DNA of 43,499 nt from Cyanobacteria bacterium RI_101. Its GTDB lineage: Bacteria; Cyanobacteriota; Cyanobacteriia; Cyanobacteriales; Microcystaceae. This document shows, in pieces, positions 1-8,426 of this stretch. Position numbers and translations under genes: made by a program. Under the pieces are notes generated by a model, which had not been told where the DNA came from, did no database searches, and worked only from the letters and a program-made list of their open reading frames with translations. The stretch's first letter is position 1; each line of letters starts with the position of its first letter. The stretch covers positions 1 to 43,499 of the forward strand of contig WGLZ01000079.1 of assembly GCA_016471375.1 (NCBI GenBank). Direction: 5' to 3'.

Positions 1-210
1 AATTTTAATCAGATCGCTAATGGCTTCTTTTGCCATTTCATGTTCGGGAAGCGGCGCCATAATTTCTAACTGTCGGTGATAGTACGCCAGGCGGGAATGG
101 CGGCGGGGCCCCAGCGCCGTCAACAGAGACTCAAACTCCGCCCAACTCACGTCCCGGGCCATTAAGGTCTGACCAGGCGCGGCGCTTAGCCGTTCGATAG
201 ACAGTACCAT
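1..210 (-). CDS. Uma2-family (DUF820) putative endonuclease, N-terminal part
   Basis: The gene starts at an ATG complementary to 208-210 and runs off the left edge, so only about 70 N-terminal residues are present. They include a WAEFESLLTALG segment followed by RHSRLAYYHRQLEIMAPLPEHE. The 'L.Y..G.LEIM.P.. .HE' layout is typical of Uma2/DUF820 proteins, a restriction-endonuclease-fold family greatly expanded in cyanobacteria. In this family the E and the following H-E form part of the catalytic region. The function of most members is unknown. The catalytic D-x(n)-ExK part would lie outside the window, so activity cannot be judged. The 75 bases to the next gene show nothing notable. Confidence 0.75.
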   Translation of the reverse strand, partial: MVLSIERLSAAPGQTLMARDVSWAEFESLLTALGPRRHSRLAYYHRQLEIMAPLPEHEMAKEAISDLIKI

Positions 211-285
211 AGCTCCAGCGCCTCCGAGAAATCGTGATAACTTGTCTACCCTACCGCACAGGATGGGTCGCTTGGAACTGAATCC

Positions 286-2301
286 TCAGCGCCAACTGTC
301 CCAGGTATTGTTAAAGATGGACATATCCGGGAAAGCCGTGGGATTGCCGTTCTCCTCCAGCAAGCGCCGGAGGGATTGGAGTTTAGGCTGGGCGCTGAGG
401 GGTTCCTGAACCAACTGGTAGGGCAGAATCCCTTCCTTCAGCGCAAAGGCCGCCACCGTGCCCGCAGCGGCGCCGGAAGACCATTCAAAGGAATGCACCC
501 GATAGGCCGCGGCGGCGATGTGACTGACGGCGACGCTTTTGCCCGCCACGATCAGGTTATCCAACTTCTGGGGAATCATGGCCCGCAGGGGAATTTGGAA
601 GGGATAGGATTTACCGGCGCCCTGGCGCTCCCCCTCCCGTTCGGTATTGCCCGGTTTTTCCGGGGGGGATGCCGTCATGCAGGGGTGAAAGTCGATGGGA
701 TAAAAGCCAATGCCCACGGAGTCGGCGTAGAGGGTGGAGCGTTTGCGGCGCCCGGCGCTATCGGGGGGGATTTGGCCGTTGAGGACATTAAAGCCCTCCA
801 AACCCGTTAGCGCCGCCTGAAGTTGGCGGTATTCTCCGGGGGACAACACTTGTTGGTAATAGGGGTCGCGGTAGTCCCGGCGGGAAATGTCAATTTCGTT
901 GATGGTAAAGCCCTGGGGCGTATAAAAGGAAGGACGACCAATGATGCGGCGGGCTTCCCGCATATAGGGGTATTTGGATAAACCGTGGGCTGTGCCCATG
1001 GGGGAGTCTAGCCCTTGGAGAAAGCGGTTATTGGGGTCGGGTTTTTTCACGTTGGGCCCCAATTGAGAGTCTGTGGTTCCCGCCACAAACCAGTAATAGA
1101 AACCGAGGGCGTGGTCTTCCCCTTTTTTCAGGGTTTCCGGCCGCAGTCCCCCCAGCCAACCGCCGGGTTCCAGTTGTCCCAGCGCCTTTAATTGCTCCCG
1201 AGTGTAGATCAAATTATCCTGGGCTGTGCCGGGGCGATAATCGTTGCCCCAGGTCCAGTTCTGCATAGAAATATTCCCCGGTTGGGGCTGGTCGTAGCTA
1301 ATGCCCTGGAAGGCGCGGCGCTCCCCTTTTTGGGGACTCCAAATCTGACGGTAGGTAAAGAGCAGGTCTAAATTGACGAAACGGGGCAACTCAAAGCTGT
1401 AGTAAGGCTCGTGTTGGGGATAAAAGGGGGGCATGGTTTGGGGCTGGGGCCCAGCCGTTTTTTCCATGGCGAAGGTGTAGGTAAAGCCCTGAGTACAGTA
1501 AGGGTCGGGGACGGCGCCGGCGGAGGAGGGTTCAAGGTAAGAGCGGGCGTCAATCCCCAACCGGTGGGGCAGATCCGCCAGGGCGATCAATTCTCCGGTT
1601 TCTGTGGCTTCCACCACATACCAGGGCGCCGGTTTTAAGGCCGGGTTTTTGGGCGCGAAGCGAATAATCGTTTTCCGAAAGAGGGGGGAATTTTCCCAGC
1701 GGTAACTGTCCTCGATGGTTTGGGAAAGGGGCAGGGTATTGAGAGGCGGCGCTCCCGGCGCCGGACGGTGTTGGATGGCGATAGCGGCGGCGATTTGGTT
1801 GCCCTGGGGGTTTAAATCCAAGGTCTTGATCACCGTATTGGGAAACCACTTTAAGGTTCCGCCCCCCTGCCTTTCCGCCTCTTTTAATTCCGCCATTAAG
1901 ACCCGGTGGCCGTCCCTAGGTAAAAAACAGGATTCGCTCACCCAACAGTCCCCCGGATTGGGGGAGGCGTAGACCTCTTGAATGCGTTTACGAAAGTCGA
2001 GGTAACCCCGGGGAAAATAGAGCTTGGCCGCCTGGGTTGCGCTCTCGTCCAGCGCCGAGGTGCCCTGGGCGGAAATTTGTCCCCCCACCCAATCGGTAAT
2101 TTCCGTTAAACAGACGGTTTTGCCGAGCCGTAGCCCTTCGTAGGCGGCGCCGGCGCCGGCCAAGCCCCCCCCTGCGACTAACAGATCGCAGGTCTCTGTC
2201 CGTTCCGGCTCCCTCGGCGCTTGGGCCCCCAGGGGAAGGGGAGAGCCGAGTCCAAGAGCGAGAACAATGGCGAAGGAGCGACGGAGAGCAACAAGAGACA
2301 T
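286..2301 (-). CDS. Exported FAD-dependent oxidoreductase (FAD_oxidored family)
   Basis: 671 residues. A hydrophobic signal peptide (about residues 8-26, ending around GAQA) is followed by a dinucleotide-binding motif, LLVAGGGLAGAGAAYEGLRLG, at about 40-60, so the FAD domain is predicted outside the cytoplasm. The C-terminal part has LDNLIVAGKSVAVSHIAAAAYR, the second FAD contact typical of the FAD_oxidored (PF12831) family, where a nearby 'GQ.SAQG' stretch follows the first motif. The substrate is unknown; relatives are often annotated only as FAD-dependent oxidoreductases. It starts 3 bases after the pilC stop on the same strand, so it is probably co-transcribed with pilT-pilC. No link to pili is known to me. 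Confidence 0.8.
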   Translation of the reverse strand: MSLVALRRSFAIVLALGLGSPLPLGAQAPREPERTETCDLLVAGGGLAGAGAAYEGLRLGKTVCLTEITDWVGGQISAQGTSALDESATQAAKLYFPRGYLDFRKRIQEVYASPNPGDCWVSESCFLPRDGHRVLMAELKEAERQGGGTLKWFPNTVIKTLDLNPQGNQIAAAIAIQHRPAPGAPPLNTLPLSQTIEDSYRWENSPLFRKTIIRFAPKNPALKPAPWYVVEATETGELIALADLPHRLGIDARSYLEPSSAGAVPDPYCTQGFTYTFAMEKTAGPQPQTMPPFYPQHEPYYSFELPRFVNLDLLFTYRQIWSPQKGERRAFQGISYDQPQPGNISMQNWTWGNDYRPGTAQDNLIYTREQLKALGQLEPGGWLGGLRPETLKKGEDHALGFYYWFVAGTTDSQLGPNVKKPDPNNRFLQGLDSPMGTAHGLSKYPYMREARRIIGRPSFYTPQGFTINEIDISRRDYRDPYYQQVLSPGEYRQLQAALTGLEGFNVLNGQIPPDSAGRRKRSTLYADSVGIGFYPIDFHPCMTASPPEKPGNTEREGERQGAGKSYPFQIPLRAMIPQKLDNLIVAGKSVAVSHIAAAAYRVHSFEWSSGAAAGTVAAFALKEGILPYQLVQEPLSAQPKLQSLRRLLEENGNPTAFPDMSIFNNTWDSWR

Positions 2302-2304
2302 CGT

Positions 2305-3519
2305 TTAACCCAGATCTTCAAAGATCTTGAACATGGGCAGATACATGGAGAGCAAAATCGTCCCCACCATGGCGGCGATCAGCACCATCATCGCCGGTTC
2401 GATAATACTGGTTAAAGCTTTTACCGTCTGTTCCACCTCGTCCTCGTAGAAGTCCGCCACCTTCATCATCATGGAATCCAGTTCCCCGGTTTCTTCCCCA
2501 ATGCTGATCATCTGAATCGCAAGGGAGGGGAAAACCTTCGCTTTTTGCAGGGCCAAACTCATCATGCCCCCCGCTTGAATTTCGGCGATAGCGCCAGCGA
2601 TGGCGTCGGAGATAATTTTATTGGGCACGGTGTTACAGACAATTTCCAGCGCCTGAATAATGGGCACCCCGGAGCGGGTTAACGTCCCAAAGACTCGACA
2701 AAAGCGAGCCACGGCGGTTTTTTCATTCAGGGGGCCAAAGAGGGGAATCTTGAGCATCATCGCGTCCACCTGACGGCGCCCGGCGTAGGTGGCGTAGTAT
2801 TTCTTGAAAATAAAAACCGCCGCCACGATGGCGATGACGGGGATAACCGCCAAGGGACTGCGTAGAAATTTACTCAGGTTAAGCATAAACTGGGTCAGCG
2901 CCGGCAGTTCCGTGCCCAAACTTTCAAAAATACCCGCAAAGACGGGAATCAGGAAAATCGTCATCCCCAAAAAGGCCACCACCGCTAGGAAGCCCACCGC
3001 CACCGGGTAGGCCATGGCGGACTTGATCTGGTTTTGCAGACGGGCCATGTCCTCCAGCAGTTTAGACAGCCGGTTCAACACCTCGTCCAGCACCCCCCCG
3101 GTTTCCCCCGCTTCCACCATGCTCACGTAGAGGTCGTCAAAACAATCCGGGAACTTGGCCATCGACTCCGAAAGATTATTCCCCTGTTGCACCTCGGAGC
3201 TAATCCCCACCAGCGCCCGCTTCAGTTTGGGGTTGGGGCACTGCTCCCCCAGGACGCTCAGGCAACGAACAATGGCCACCCCGGCGTTGATCATCACAGA
3301 GAACTGCCGGGAAAAGACGGCTTTATCCTTAACGGTGACTTTATTGAGGAGATTCTCTAAAAACTCCAGATTAATCTCTCCCCCCGCCGGTTTAATGGAG
3401 CCGATGGCGGGGTACTGCTGTTTAAGGATAGTGCGGGCCTGTTCCGGGGACATGGCCTCAATTTTTTTCTTGAGAACCTTGCCGCTACTGTCTTTGACCT
3501 GGGCAACAAAGGTAGCCAT
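2305..3519 (-). CDS. pilC: Type IV pilus inner-membrane platform protein PilC
   Basis: 404 residues, the usual length for PilC/GspF. It carries two copies of the T2SSF domain (about residues 65-190 and 270-395), each with the cytoplasmic helical bundle. Examples are FSRQFSVMINAGVAIVRCL and FCRVFGTLTRSGVPIIQAL, each followed by a G.L...L..L pattern. Three hydrophobic segments lie near 170-195, 220-240 and 375-395. PilC sits in the plasma membrane under the pilus and couples the PilB and PilT motors to pilin assembly and removal. In cyanobacteria it is needed for phototactic motility and DNA uptake. It lies 119 bases downstream of pilT, separated by a G-rich repeat, and 3 bases upstream of the FAD oxidoreductase. 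Confidence 0.95.
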   Translation of the reverse strand: MATFVAQVKDSSGKVLKKKIEAMSPEQARTILKQQYPAIGSIKPAGGEINLEFLENLLNKVTVKDKAVFSRQFSVMINAGVAIVRCLSVLGEQCPNPKLKRALVGISSEVQQGNNLSESMAKFPDCFDDLYVSMVEAGETGGVLDEVLNRLSKLLEDMARLQNQIKSAMAYPVAVGFLAVVAFLGMTIFLIPVFAGIFESLGTELPALTQFMLNLSKFLRSPLAVIPVIAIVAAVFIFKKYYATYAGRRQVDAMMLKIPLFGPLNEKTAVARFCRVFGTLTRSGVPIIQALEIVCNTVPNKIISDAIAGAIAEIQAGGMMSLALQKAKVFPSLAIQMISIGEETGELDSMMMKVADFYEDEVEQTVKALTSIIEPAMMVLIAAMVGTILLSMYLPMFKIFEDLG

Positions 3520-3531
3520 CGCGAGCGCTCC

Positions 3532-3578
3532 GGGGGTTGGGAATGGGGATTGGGACTTAGGGGTTAGGGATTGGGGGG
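3532..3578 (+). repeat. G-rich telomere-like short repeat (GGGGTTAGGGATTG type)
   Basis: Between pilT and pilC the + strand carries at least five runs of three or more G separated by 2-7 bases (units such as GGGGATT, GGGGTTA, GGGATT). The same unit recurs at 13036-13086. The spacing allows a G-quadruplex on the + strand, which is the template strand for pilC. I infer a dispersed intergenic repeat; no coding function is visible. Confidence 0.6.
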
Positions 3579-3638
3579 CGAGTTTTCATCTTAAAAAAGA
3601 ATCCCCCCCTAGGCATCCGTAGTTTTTCAGAAGCCTAA

Positions 3639-4766
3639 CTAACGTTTCGCTTTAGCCGGGGGCCCCGCCGGCGCCGCGCTGGGAACCACGCCGCCCACTA
3701 GGCGTTGCAGTTCGTCGGGTTTGCTGGCCTTGGATAACCCTTCTTCCAAACTGATGGTGCCGGAGACGACTAAATTGGCCAGCGCCTGCTCCATAGTTTG
3801 CATTCCCAATTTAGCGCCGGTTTGGATGGAGGAATAAATCTGGGGCGCCTTGCCTTCCCGGATCAAGTTGGCGATGGCGGGGGTGATGACCATAATCTCC
3901 TGAACCATGGCTCGGCCAAATTCCCCCGGTTTCGGCGCTTTTTTCTTGACTAGGTTTTGGCTAAAGACCGCCAGTAGAGAGTTGGAGAGCATAGCCCGGA
4001 TTTGCGCCTGTTGGTTGGCGGGGAAGACGTCCAGCATCCGGTCAACGGTGCCGGCGGCGGAGTTAGTGTGGAGGGTGCCAAAGACTAAGTGTCCCGTTTC
4101 CGCGGCGCTGATGGCCAGGGAGATGGTTTCCAAATCCCGCATTTCCCCCACCAGAATGATGTCCGGGTCTTCCCGCAAAGCCGCCTTGAGGGCGTTGGCG
4201 AAACTCTTGGTGTCCTCTCCTTTTTGGCGCTGGTGAAAGAGGCTTTTAATATTGGGGAAAACGTACTCAATAGGGTCTTCCACCGTTAAAATATGCTCCG
4301 CCCGAGTGCGGTTAATCAGATCCAAAATCGCCGCCAGGGTGGTGGTTTTGCCGGAACCCGTCTGCCCCGTTACCAGGATCAGACCCCGGGGGCGCTCCGC
4401 CATCTCCCGGACAATGGTGGGCAGACCCAACTGCTCAAAGTTAGGAATTTTGGAGGACAGCGCCCGCAAACAGGCGGCGTAACAGCCCCGCTCTTTGTAG
4501 ACGTTGACCCGAAAGCGAGCCAGACCCTTGACGCCGTAGGAGCAGTCCAACTCCCAGCCCTGCTCCAGTTCCTTGCGCTGGGAATTGTTGAGCATACTGA
4601 AAATCAGCTTTTGGCTATCCTGGGGCGAGAGAATTTCGTCGTTAATTGGCCCCAGTTTGCCGCTGATGCGGAAATAAACCGGAGCGCCGGCTTGGATGTG
4701 CATATCCGAGCCGCCCATCTCCACCAGTTGCTCCATCAAGTCTTCGATAATGTATTCCACAGCCAT
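3639..4766 (-). CDS. pilT: Type IV pilus retraction ATPase PilT
   Basis: 375 residues. Walker A GQTGSGKT is at 134-141, the Asp box EDPIE at 163-167, Walker B DIILVGEMRD at 202-211, the His box TGHLVFGTLHT at 224-234, and the PilT-specific AIxNLIREGK near 297. That last motif and the short N-terminus separate it from the extension ATPase PilB. The hexameric ATPase drives pilus retraction from the cytoplasmic face. Gene order pilT-pilC is the usual cyanobacterial one, but pilB is not beside it here: the next gene upstream is the divergent crtD. The tail ends with an Ala/Pro/Lys-rich extension, common in cyanobacterial PilT1. Start chosen at the ATG giving MAVEYIIEDL. Confidence 0.95.
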   Translation of the reverse strand: MAVEYIIEDLMEQLVEMGGSDMHIQAGAPVYFRISGKLGPINDEILSPQDSQKLIFSMLNNSQRKELEQGWELDCSYGVKGLARFRVNVYKERGCYAACLRALSSKIPNFEQLGLPTIVREMAERPRGLILVTGQTGSGKTTTLAAILDLINRTRAEHILTVEDPIEYVFPNIKSLFHQRQKGEDTKSFANALKAALREDPDIILVGEMRDLETISLAISAAETGHLVFGTLHTNSAAGTVDRMLDVFPANQQAQIRAMLSNSLLAVFSQNLVKKKAPKPGEFGRAMVQEIMVITPAIANLIREGKAPQIYSSIQTGAKLGMQTMEQALANLVVSGTISLEEGLSKASKPDELQRLVGGVVPSAAPAGPPAKAKR

Positions 4767-4910
4767 AGGAACCGCTCCTCAAAAGCGCTGAACATCGCGG
4801 GCGACTAACCCTTCCCCAAGTGTAATCCCTCTTTTTCCCCTGGGTTAAAGAATCCTTAGTTACAATTCTTAATAAAGTTCTCAAAATTTAAACAGGCGTT
4901 CTGGGTGGGC

Positions 4911-6407
4911 ATGGGCAAAGCTAAAGTTAGAGTCATTGGCGGCGGGATTGGCGGGCTGACCTGCGGCGCTCTACTGGCGGAAGCGGGTTACGAAGTAACC
5001 CTTTACGAACAAGCTCAGGTTCTTGGCGGTTGCGCCTCCACCTTCCGGCGGGGGCCCTTTATCTTCGACGTCGGCGCCACCCAGGTGGCGGGGTTAGAAC
5101 CAGGGGGTATTCACTGGCGGGTGTTTCAGCGCCTAGGATTACCCGTTCCCCCCGCGACGGATTGCGACCCGGCCTGCGCCGTTTTTTTACCCGGCGAAAG
5201 GGAACCCATTAACCTCTGGCGAGACCCGGAACGTTGGCGGGCCGAACGAGAGCGCCAATTTCCCGAGAGCGAACCCTTTTGGCGGTTGCTCCAGACCTTG
5301 TTTGACGCCAGTTGGCGCTTTCAGGGCCGAGACCCGGTGGTGCCGCCCCGTTCCCCCTGGGATCTGGGACAGTTGCTCCAAGCCTTTGCCCCCGATACCT
5401 GGATTACGGCGCCCTTTAGCCTCTTAACCGTGGGGGACGCCCTCCGTTTACTGGGTTTAGGAAACCAGCGCCGATTGAAAACCTTTTTAGACCTGCAACT
5501 GAAACTCTACTCCCAGGTCGGCGCCGACGAAACCGCCCTACTCTACGGCGCCACGGCGCTGAGCGTTTCCCAGGCGCCCCAGGGGTTATTCCATCTTCAG
5601 GGCAGTATGCAGGTTTTGAGCGATAGCCTAGCGGCGGGGTTGGAAAAATTTAAGGGCCGGATTCTCACCCGGCGCCGGGTGGAAAAAATCCACACCCAGG
5701 GGGGGCGGGCAGTGGGGTTAACCGTCCGGGATCTGAAAACCGGGGGAGTCACCCAGGAGAGCGCCGACCAGGTTGTGGCCAATGTCACGGTGCAGGATTT
5801 GGTGAAATTACTGGATACCGTTCCCTTTGCCTATCAACAACGGGTTTCCCAATTGGCTCCCCCCTCCGGCGCTTTTGTCTTATATCTGGGGGTAACGGAC
5901 GCCGCCATTCCTCCTGATTGTCCGCCCCATTTGCAATTTCTCTACGACCCCCAGCGCCCCGTGGGAGAAAATAATTCCCTCTTTGTCAGCGTCAGTAAAC
6001 CGGGAGACGGTCGGGCGCCTCTAGGGCAACGAACCTTGATCGCCTCCAGCTTTACCGAAGCGGCGCCCTGGTGGGGGGAAGATTATAAAGCGCGTAAACA
6101 AGCTTACTGTGACCAAGCCCTCCAGCGCCTGGGGGAATACTTTACCCTGACCCCGGAAACCCTGTTACACCAAGAAGGCGCCACCCCCCGCACCTTCGCC
6201 CGTTACACCGCTCGGGAACAGGGCTTTGTCGGCGGCGTCGGCCAGCGCCTCTCCACCTTTGGCCCCTTTGGTTTCGCCACCCGCTCTCCGGTGGCCAATC
6301 TTTGGCTCGTGGGGGATTCCGTTCATCCTGGGGAAGGCACCGCCGGGGTCAGTTACGCCGCCTGGACAACGGCGCGGCAGATCCGACAGTTAACCGGGGG
6401 GATTTAA
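4911..6407 (+). CDS. crtD: Carotenoid desaturase, CrtD type (C-3',4' desaturase)
   Basis: About 498 residues. The N-terminus has a Rossmann FAD motif (VRVIGGGIGGLTCGALLAEAG) and then LYEQAQVLGGCAST. The C-terminus has NLWLVGDSVHPGEGTAGVSYAAW, the conserved FAD-closing motif of phytoene-desaturase relatives. The family includes CrtI, CrtH, CrtO and CrtD. The length and the sequence between the motifs look most like the cyanobacterial CrtD that desaturates the C-3',4' bond on the way to myxoxanthophyll; the distinction from CrtH is by recall only. An ATG at 4911 and a GTG at 4905 are both possible starts. The 3' end overlaps the convergent CIA30 gene by 4 bases. A TACAAT at 4861-4866 could be its -10 element. 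Confidence 0.75.
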   Translation: MGKAKVRVIGGGIGGLTCGALLAEAGYEVTLYEQAQVLGGCASTFRRGPFIFDVGATQVAGLEPGGIHWRVFQRLGLPVPPATDCDPACAVFLPGEREPINLWRDPERWRAERERQFPESEPFWRLLQTLFDASWRFQGRDPVVPPRSPWDLGQLLQAFAPDTWITAPFSLLTVGDALRLLGLGNQRRLKTFLDLQLKLYSQVGADETALLYGATALSVSQAPQGLFHLQGSMQVLSDSLAAGLEKFKGRILTRRRVEKIHTQGGRAVGLTVRDLKTGGVTQESADQVVANVTVQDLVKLLDTVPFAYQQRVSQLAPPSGAFVLYLGVTDAAIPPDCPPHLQFLYDPQRPVGENNSLFVSVSKPGDGRAPLGQRTLIASSFTEAAPWWGEDYKARKQAYCDQALQRLGEYFTLTPETLLHQEGATPRTFARYTAREQGFVGGVGQRLSTFGPFGFATRSPVANLWLVGDSVHPGEGTAGVSYAAWTTARQIRQLTGGI

Positions 6408-7174
6408 AAACCGGCGCCGTCTCGATAGGCCCGGATAGAGAAAATCTCCAGACTAAAGAAACCGGGGGAAAAGAGGGGGTTAAGCCGCCCGTCGTATTCA
6501 AACTTGCTGTGCATAATCTGCGCGGCGCTGAGGCGACTCCGGTCAAACGCTCCCCGTTCCGGCGCCGACTTGGCCCGAAAGACGGGAATCAAGCGCCGGA
6601 AGGGAATCCGCAGGGTTTGGGGATGGTTGTTAAAGGCGTCGAAGGAGTAGCTGTAGCCCACGCCGTCCCACTGGTCTTCGCTCCGCAGAATCAATTTATA
6701 GCGTTTGCCGTCTCCCTGCACCCGCAGTTCAATGCCGTCGTAGTCGGAGAGATCCAGGGGCGGCGCGAAGGTTTTCGTCCGGGCCGAGGCGAAGCCGCCG
6801 TTATTGTCCGTAGAGACCTGACCGGAAAAGACGGCCCGCCCCGGCAAAATTTGGAATTGGCTGGCGCTGACGCCCCCCATCACCACATCGTCCACGGCGC
6901 CCCACAGTTCTCCTAAACCCGGCGCCGGGCGGGTAAAGTCCATCAGAGTCACTTCGTTAAGATTGGGCGGCGGCCGGAGTTTTCCTTCTCGCAGAGACCA
7001 GGATTGCCCTTCGGGCGCGACGGCGTTGAGAGCGTCTAGAAACGTCATAGCGGCGGCGGGTAAATCGGGGTTAAAGAGACGGGATAGACAACCCAGAAAA
7101 GGCAGGACTTCAAAAAAAACGAGAGTGCGGAAGAGGCGCTGTATTTCCCACGGGGAACGGGAGGGCGAGTCCAT
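6404..7174 (-). CDS. CIA30 family protein
   Basis: 256 residues. An N-terminal amphipathic stretch (about 10-45, with a TLVFFEVLPFLGCLSRLF-like segment) is common in cyanobacterial members. It is followed by the CIA30 beta-sandwich domain, starting near ALMDFTRP. Recognisable elements are the WGAVDDVVMGGVS stretch, FSGQVSTDNNGGFAS, and DGIELRVQGDGKRYKLILR. The family is named after a mitochondrial complex I assembly factor and folds like a galactose-binding/NAD-associated module; plant and cyanobacterial members are linked to NDH or photosystem assembly in some studies. Its exact role here is unknown. The start at 7174 is preferred because it keeps the conserved N-terminal segment. Confidence 0.8.
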   Translation of the reverse strand: MDSPSRSPWEIQRLFRTLVFFEVLPFLGCLSRLFNPDLPAAAMTFLDALNAVAPEGQSWSLREGKLRPPPNLNEVTLMDFTRPAPGLGELWGAVDDVVMGGVSASQFQILPGRAVFSGQVSTDNNGGFASARTKTFAPPLDLSDYDGIELRVQGDGKRYKLILRSEDQWDGVGYSYSFDAFNNHPQTLRIPFRRLIPVFRAKSAPERGAFDRSRLSAAQIMHSKFEYDGRLNPLFSPGFFSLEIFSIRAYRDGAGF

Positions 7175-7271
7175 GGCGGCGTTAACGGCGAGGAGAAGTC
7201 TGGGTTTATTTTAGTCGATATTGTTTCATCCTCAACAATAACGAGATGCCGACATCGGGTTGTTAAGCGGC

Positions 7272-7904
7272 TTAGGAGGAGGATTCCGGCGCCGTTAAAT
7301 AAGCTCGAACGCCCTGGAGACGAGTAAAAGACCAAAGCGGCAACAGCGCGGACAAACCGACGCCGAGGAGAAGGGTCAAGCGCCAATCCGTTACGGTAAA
7401 AAGTTGATGGCTGATGACGTACCAAACGGTAAAGGTAATGTAGGGTAGGAAAAAAAGTAAGGTCGTGGCGAGGCCGGGATTATAGCCTTTGGCTTGAAAT
7501 TGAAACGCTAGGGGATGGGTTAGGCAATTAATCAGAATTTGGAAGACTAAAAAGCCGGCGCCCAGCCAAGGATAGACCGGCGCTAGTACGGCGCCGGAAA
7601 AGCCCCAAACCCAAGCGCCGAGGTTAATGACGAGGATCATTAAATCGTCTAGAGGCCTATTTTCTAGGGGCGGATTGAGGGCGAGAAAGGTGTCGGAGTT
7701 CACGAATTTTTTAAAGCCGTCGGAATTGAGGACGTACTCTTCATATTCGTGTAGGAAAAATAGAGGCAAATGCAACCACATCAACCATTGGTAAAAATTT
7801 AGAATTTGCCCCGTCGCAAGTTGTAGGATTAAAAGGGTCAAAATAATCGGCGCGAGTAAACCCCCCAGACTTTGCCAAAGAAGATTCAGTTGCGATAACT
7901 TCAT
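7272..7904 (-). CDS. HXXEE domain membrane protein
   Basis: 210 residues with about five hydrophobic segments (roughly 10-32, 37-50, 88-135, 140-160, 172-190). A HEYEE motif at about 52-56 is followed after a polar stretch by membrane helices. This HxxEE signature plus multi-helix layout defines the HXXEE family (PF13787), of unknown function and possibly metal-dependent. It lies about 100 bases upstream of the CIA30 gene on the same strand, so the two may share a transcript. The start ATG is the first in frame and is followed by a hydrophobic N-terminus. Confidence 0.65.
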   Translation of the reverse strand: MKLSQLNLLWQSLGGLLAPIILTLLILQLATGQILNFYQWLMWLHLPLFFLHEYEEYVLNSDGFKKFVNSDTFLALNPPLENRPLDDLMILVINLGAWVWGFSGAVLAPVYPWLGAGFLVFQILINCLTHPLAFQFQAKGYNPGLATTLLFFLPYITFTVWYVISHQLFTVTDWRLTLLLGVGLSALLPLWSFTRLQGVRAYLTAPESSS

Positions 7905-8204
7905 GACTCACCTCGCTTTTTTAAACAAAACCGGCGCTCTAGCCGTCGCAAGCCGCTATAATCACCAGAACAGTACCTAGAGCCTTAAGCTTTTATTCTA
8001 TCAACTTCGTCTTGTTCCTTGCGGAATTTAAGTATTTTTTAAGCATTAACAAAGATGTGTCGAGGCGTTTCCGGCTCCCTTTCTCCCGTCCCCTGGGCGT
8101 AGTCGAAGGGGATGAGGGCAAACAAAAACCGTTCTCGCTAGTCTGTAAACCGCTCTAACAATCCCTTCAACAAATTCAACGCAAAACGAAGGGGAGCCTC
8201 TCAA

Positions 8205-8237
8205 CCTTGCAACTAGTACGATTCAAATTTTGCAAGG
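8205..8237. repeat. Inverted repeat, 8-bp perfect arms
   Basis: CCTTGCAA at 8205-8212 pairs perfectly with TTGCAAGG at 8230-8237 across a 17-base loop. There is no T-run next to it, so a terminator role is not supported. Confidence 0.5.
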
Positions 8238-8283
8238 CGCCGTGCTGAGCCTGTCGAAGTGGGGACTTTGAGAAGTTTTCACC

Positions 8284-8385
8284 CCTTTCAAAGGGGGGCT
8301 AGGGGGGATCTAGACACTTGTGTGTACACAGTAACCTTTCAACGGGGGGTTAGGGGGGATCTTAACGCTTGTGTGCGCACGGTAG
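8284..8385. repeat. Tandem repeat of a 51-bp unit with palindromic core
   Basis: Two head-to-tail units (8284-8334 and 8335-8385) begin CCTTTCAA and contain GGGGGG-(C/T)TA-GGGGGGATCT. By eye they differ at 9 of 51 positions. Each ends in a short palindrome: TGTGTACACA in the first, GTGCGCAC in the second. The two central changes keep the palindrome intact. G-rich units of this kind are scattered through many cyanobacterial genomes. Confidence 0.7.
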
Positions 8386-8426
8386 CTTAGGAAGAGGGGT
8401 TGGGGCGTAGTGAACCGATTTAAGTC

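Larger units (their letters stand above)
7905..8426. other. Non-coding stretch with repeats
   Basis: No convincing ORF on either strand. It contains a pair of common bacterial dispersed motifs (gcgtagtcgaagggg near 8095 and gagcctgtcgaag near 8246), an inverted repeat at 8205-8237 and a 51-bp tandem repeat at 8284-8385. It lies between the upstream side of the HXXEE gene and the 3' end of murF. Confidence 0.7.

Noticed and set aside
286-3519. Many rightward ORFs of 60-155 codons opposite the oxidoreductase and pilC genes
   Set aside because: High GC with few stops produces long antisense frames; these lack domains and start signals.
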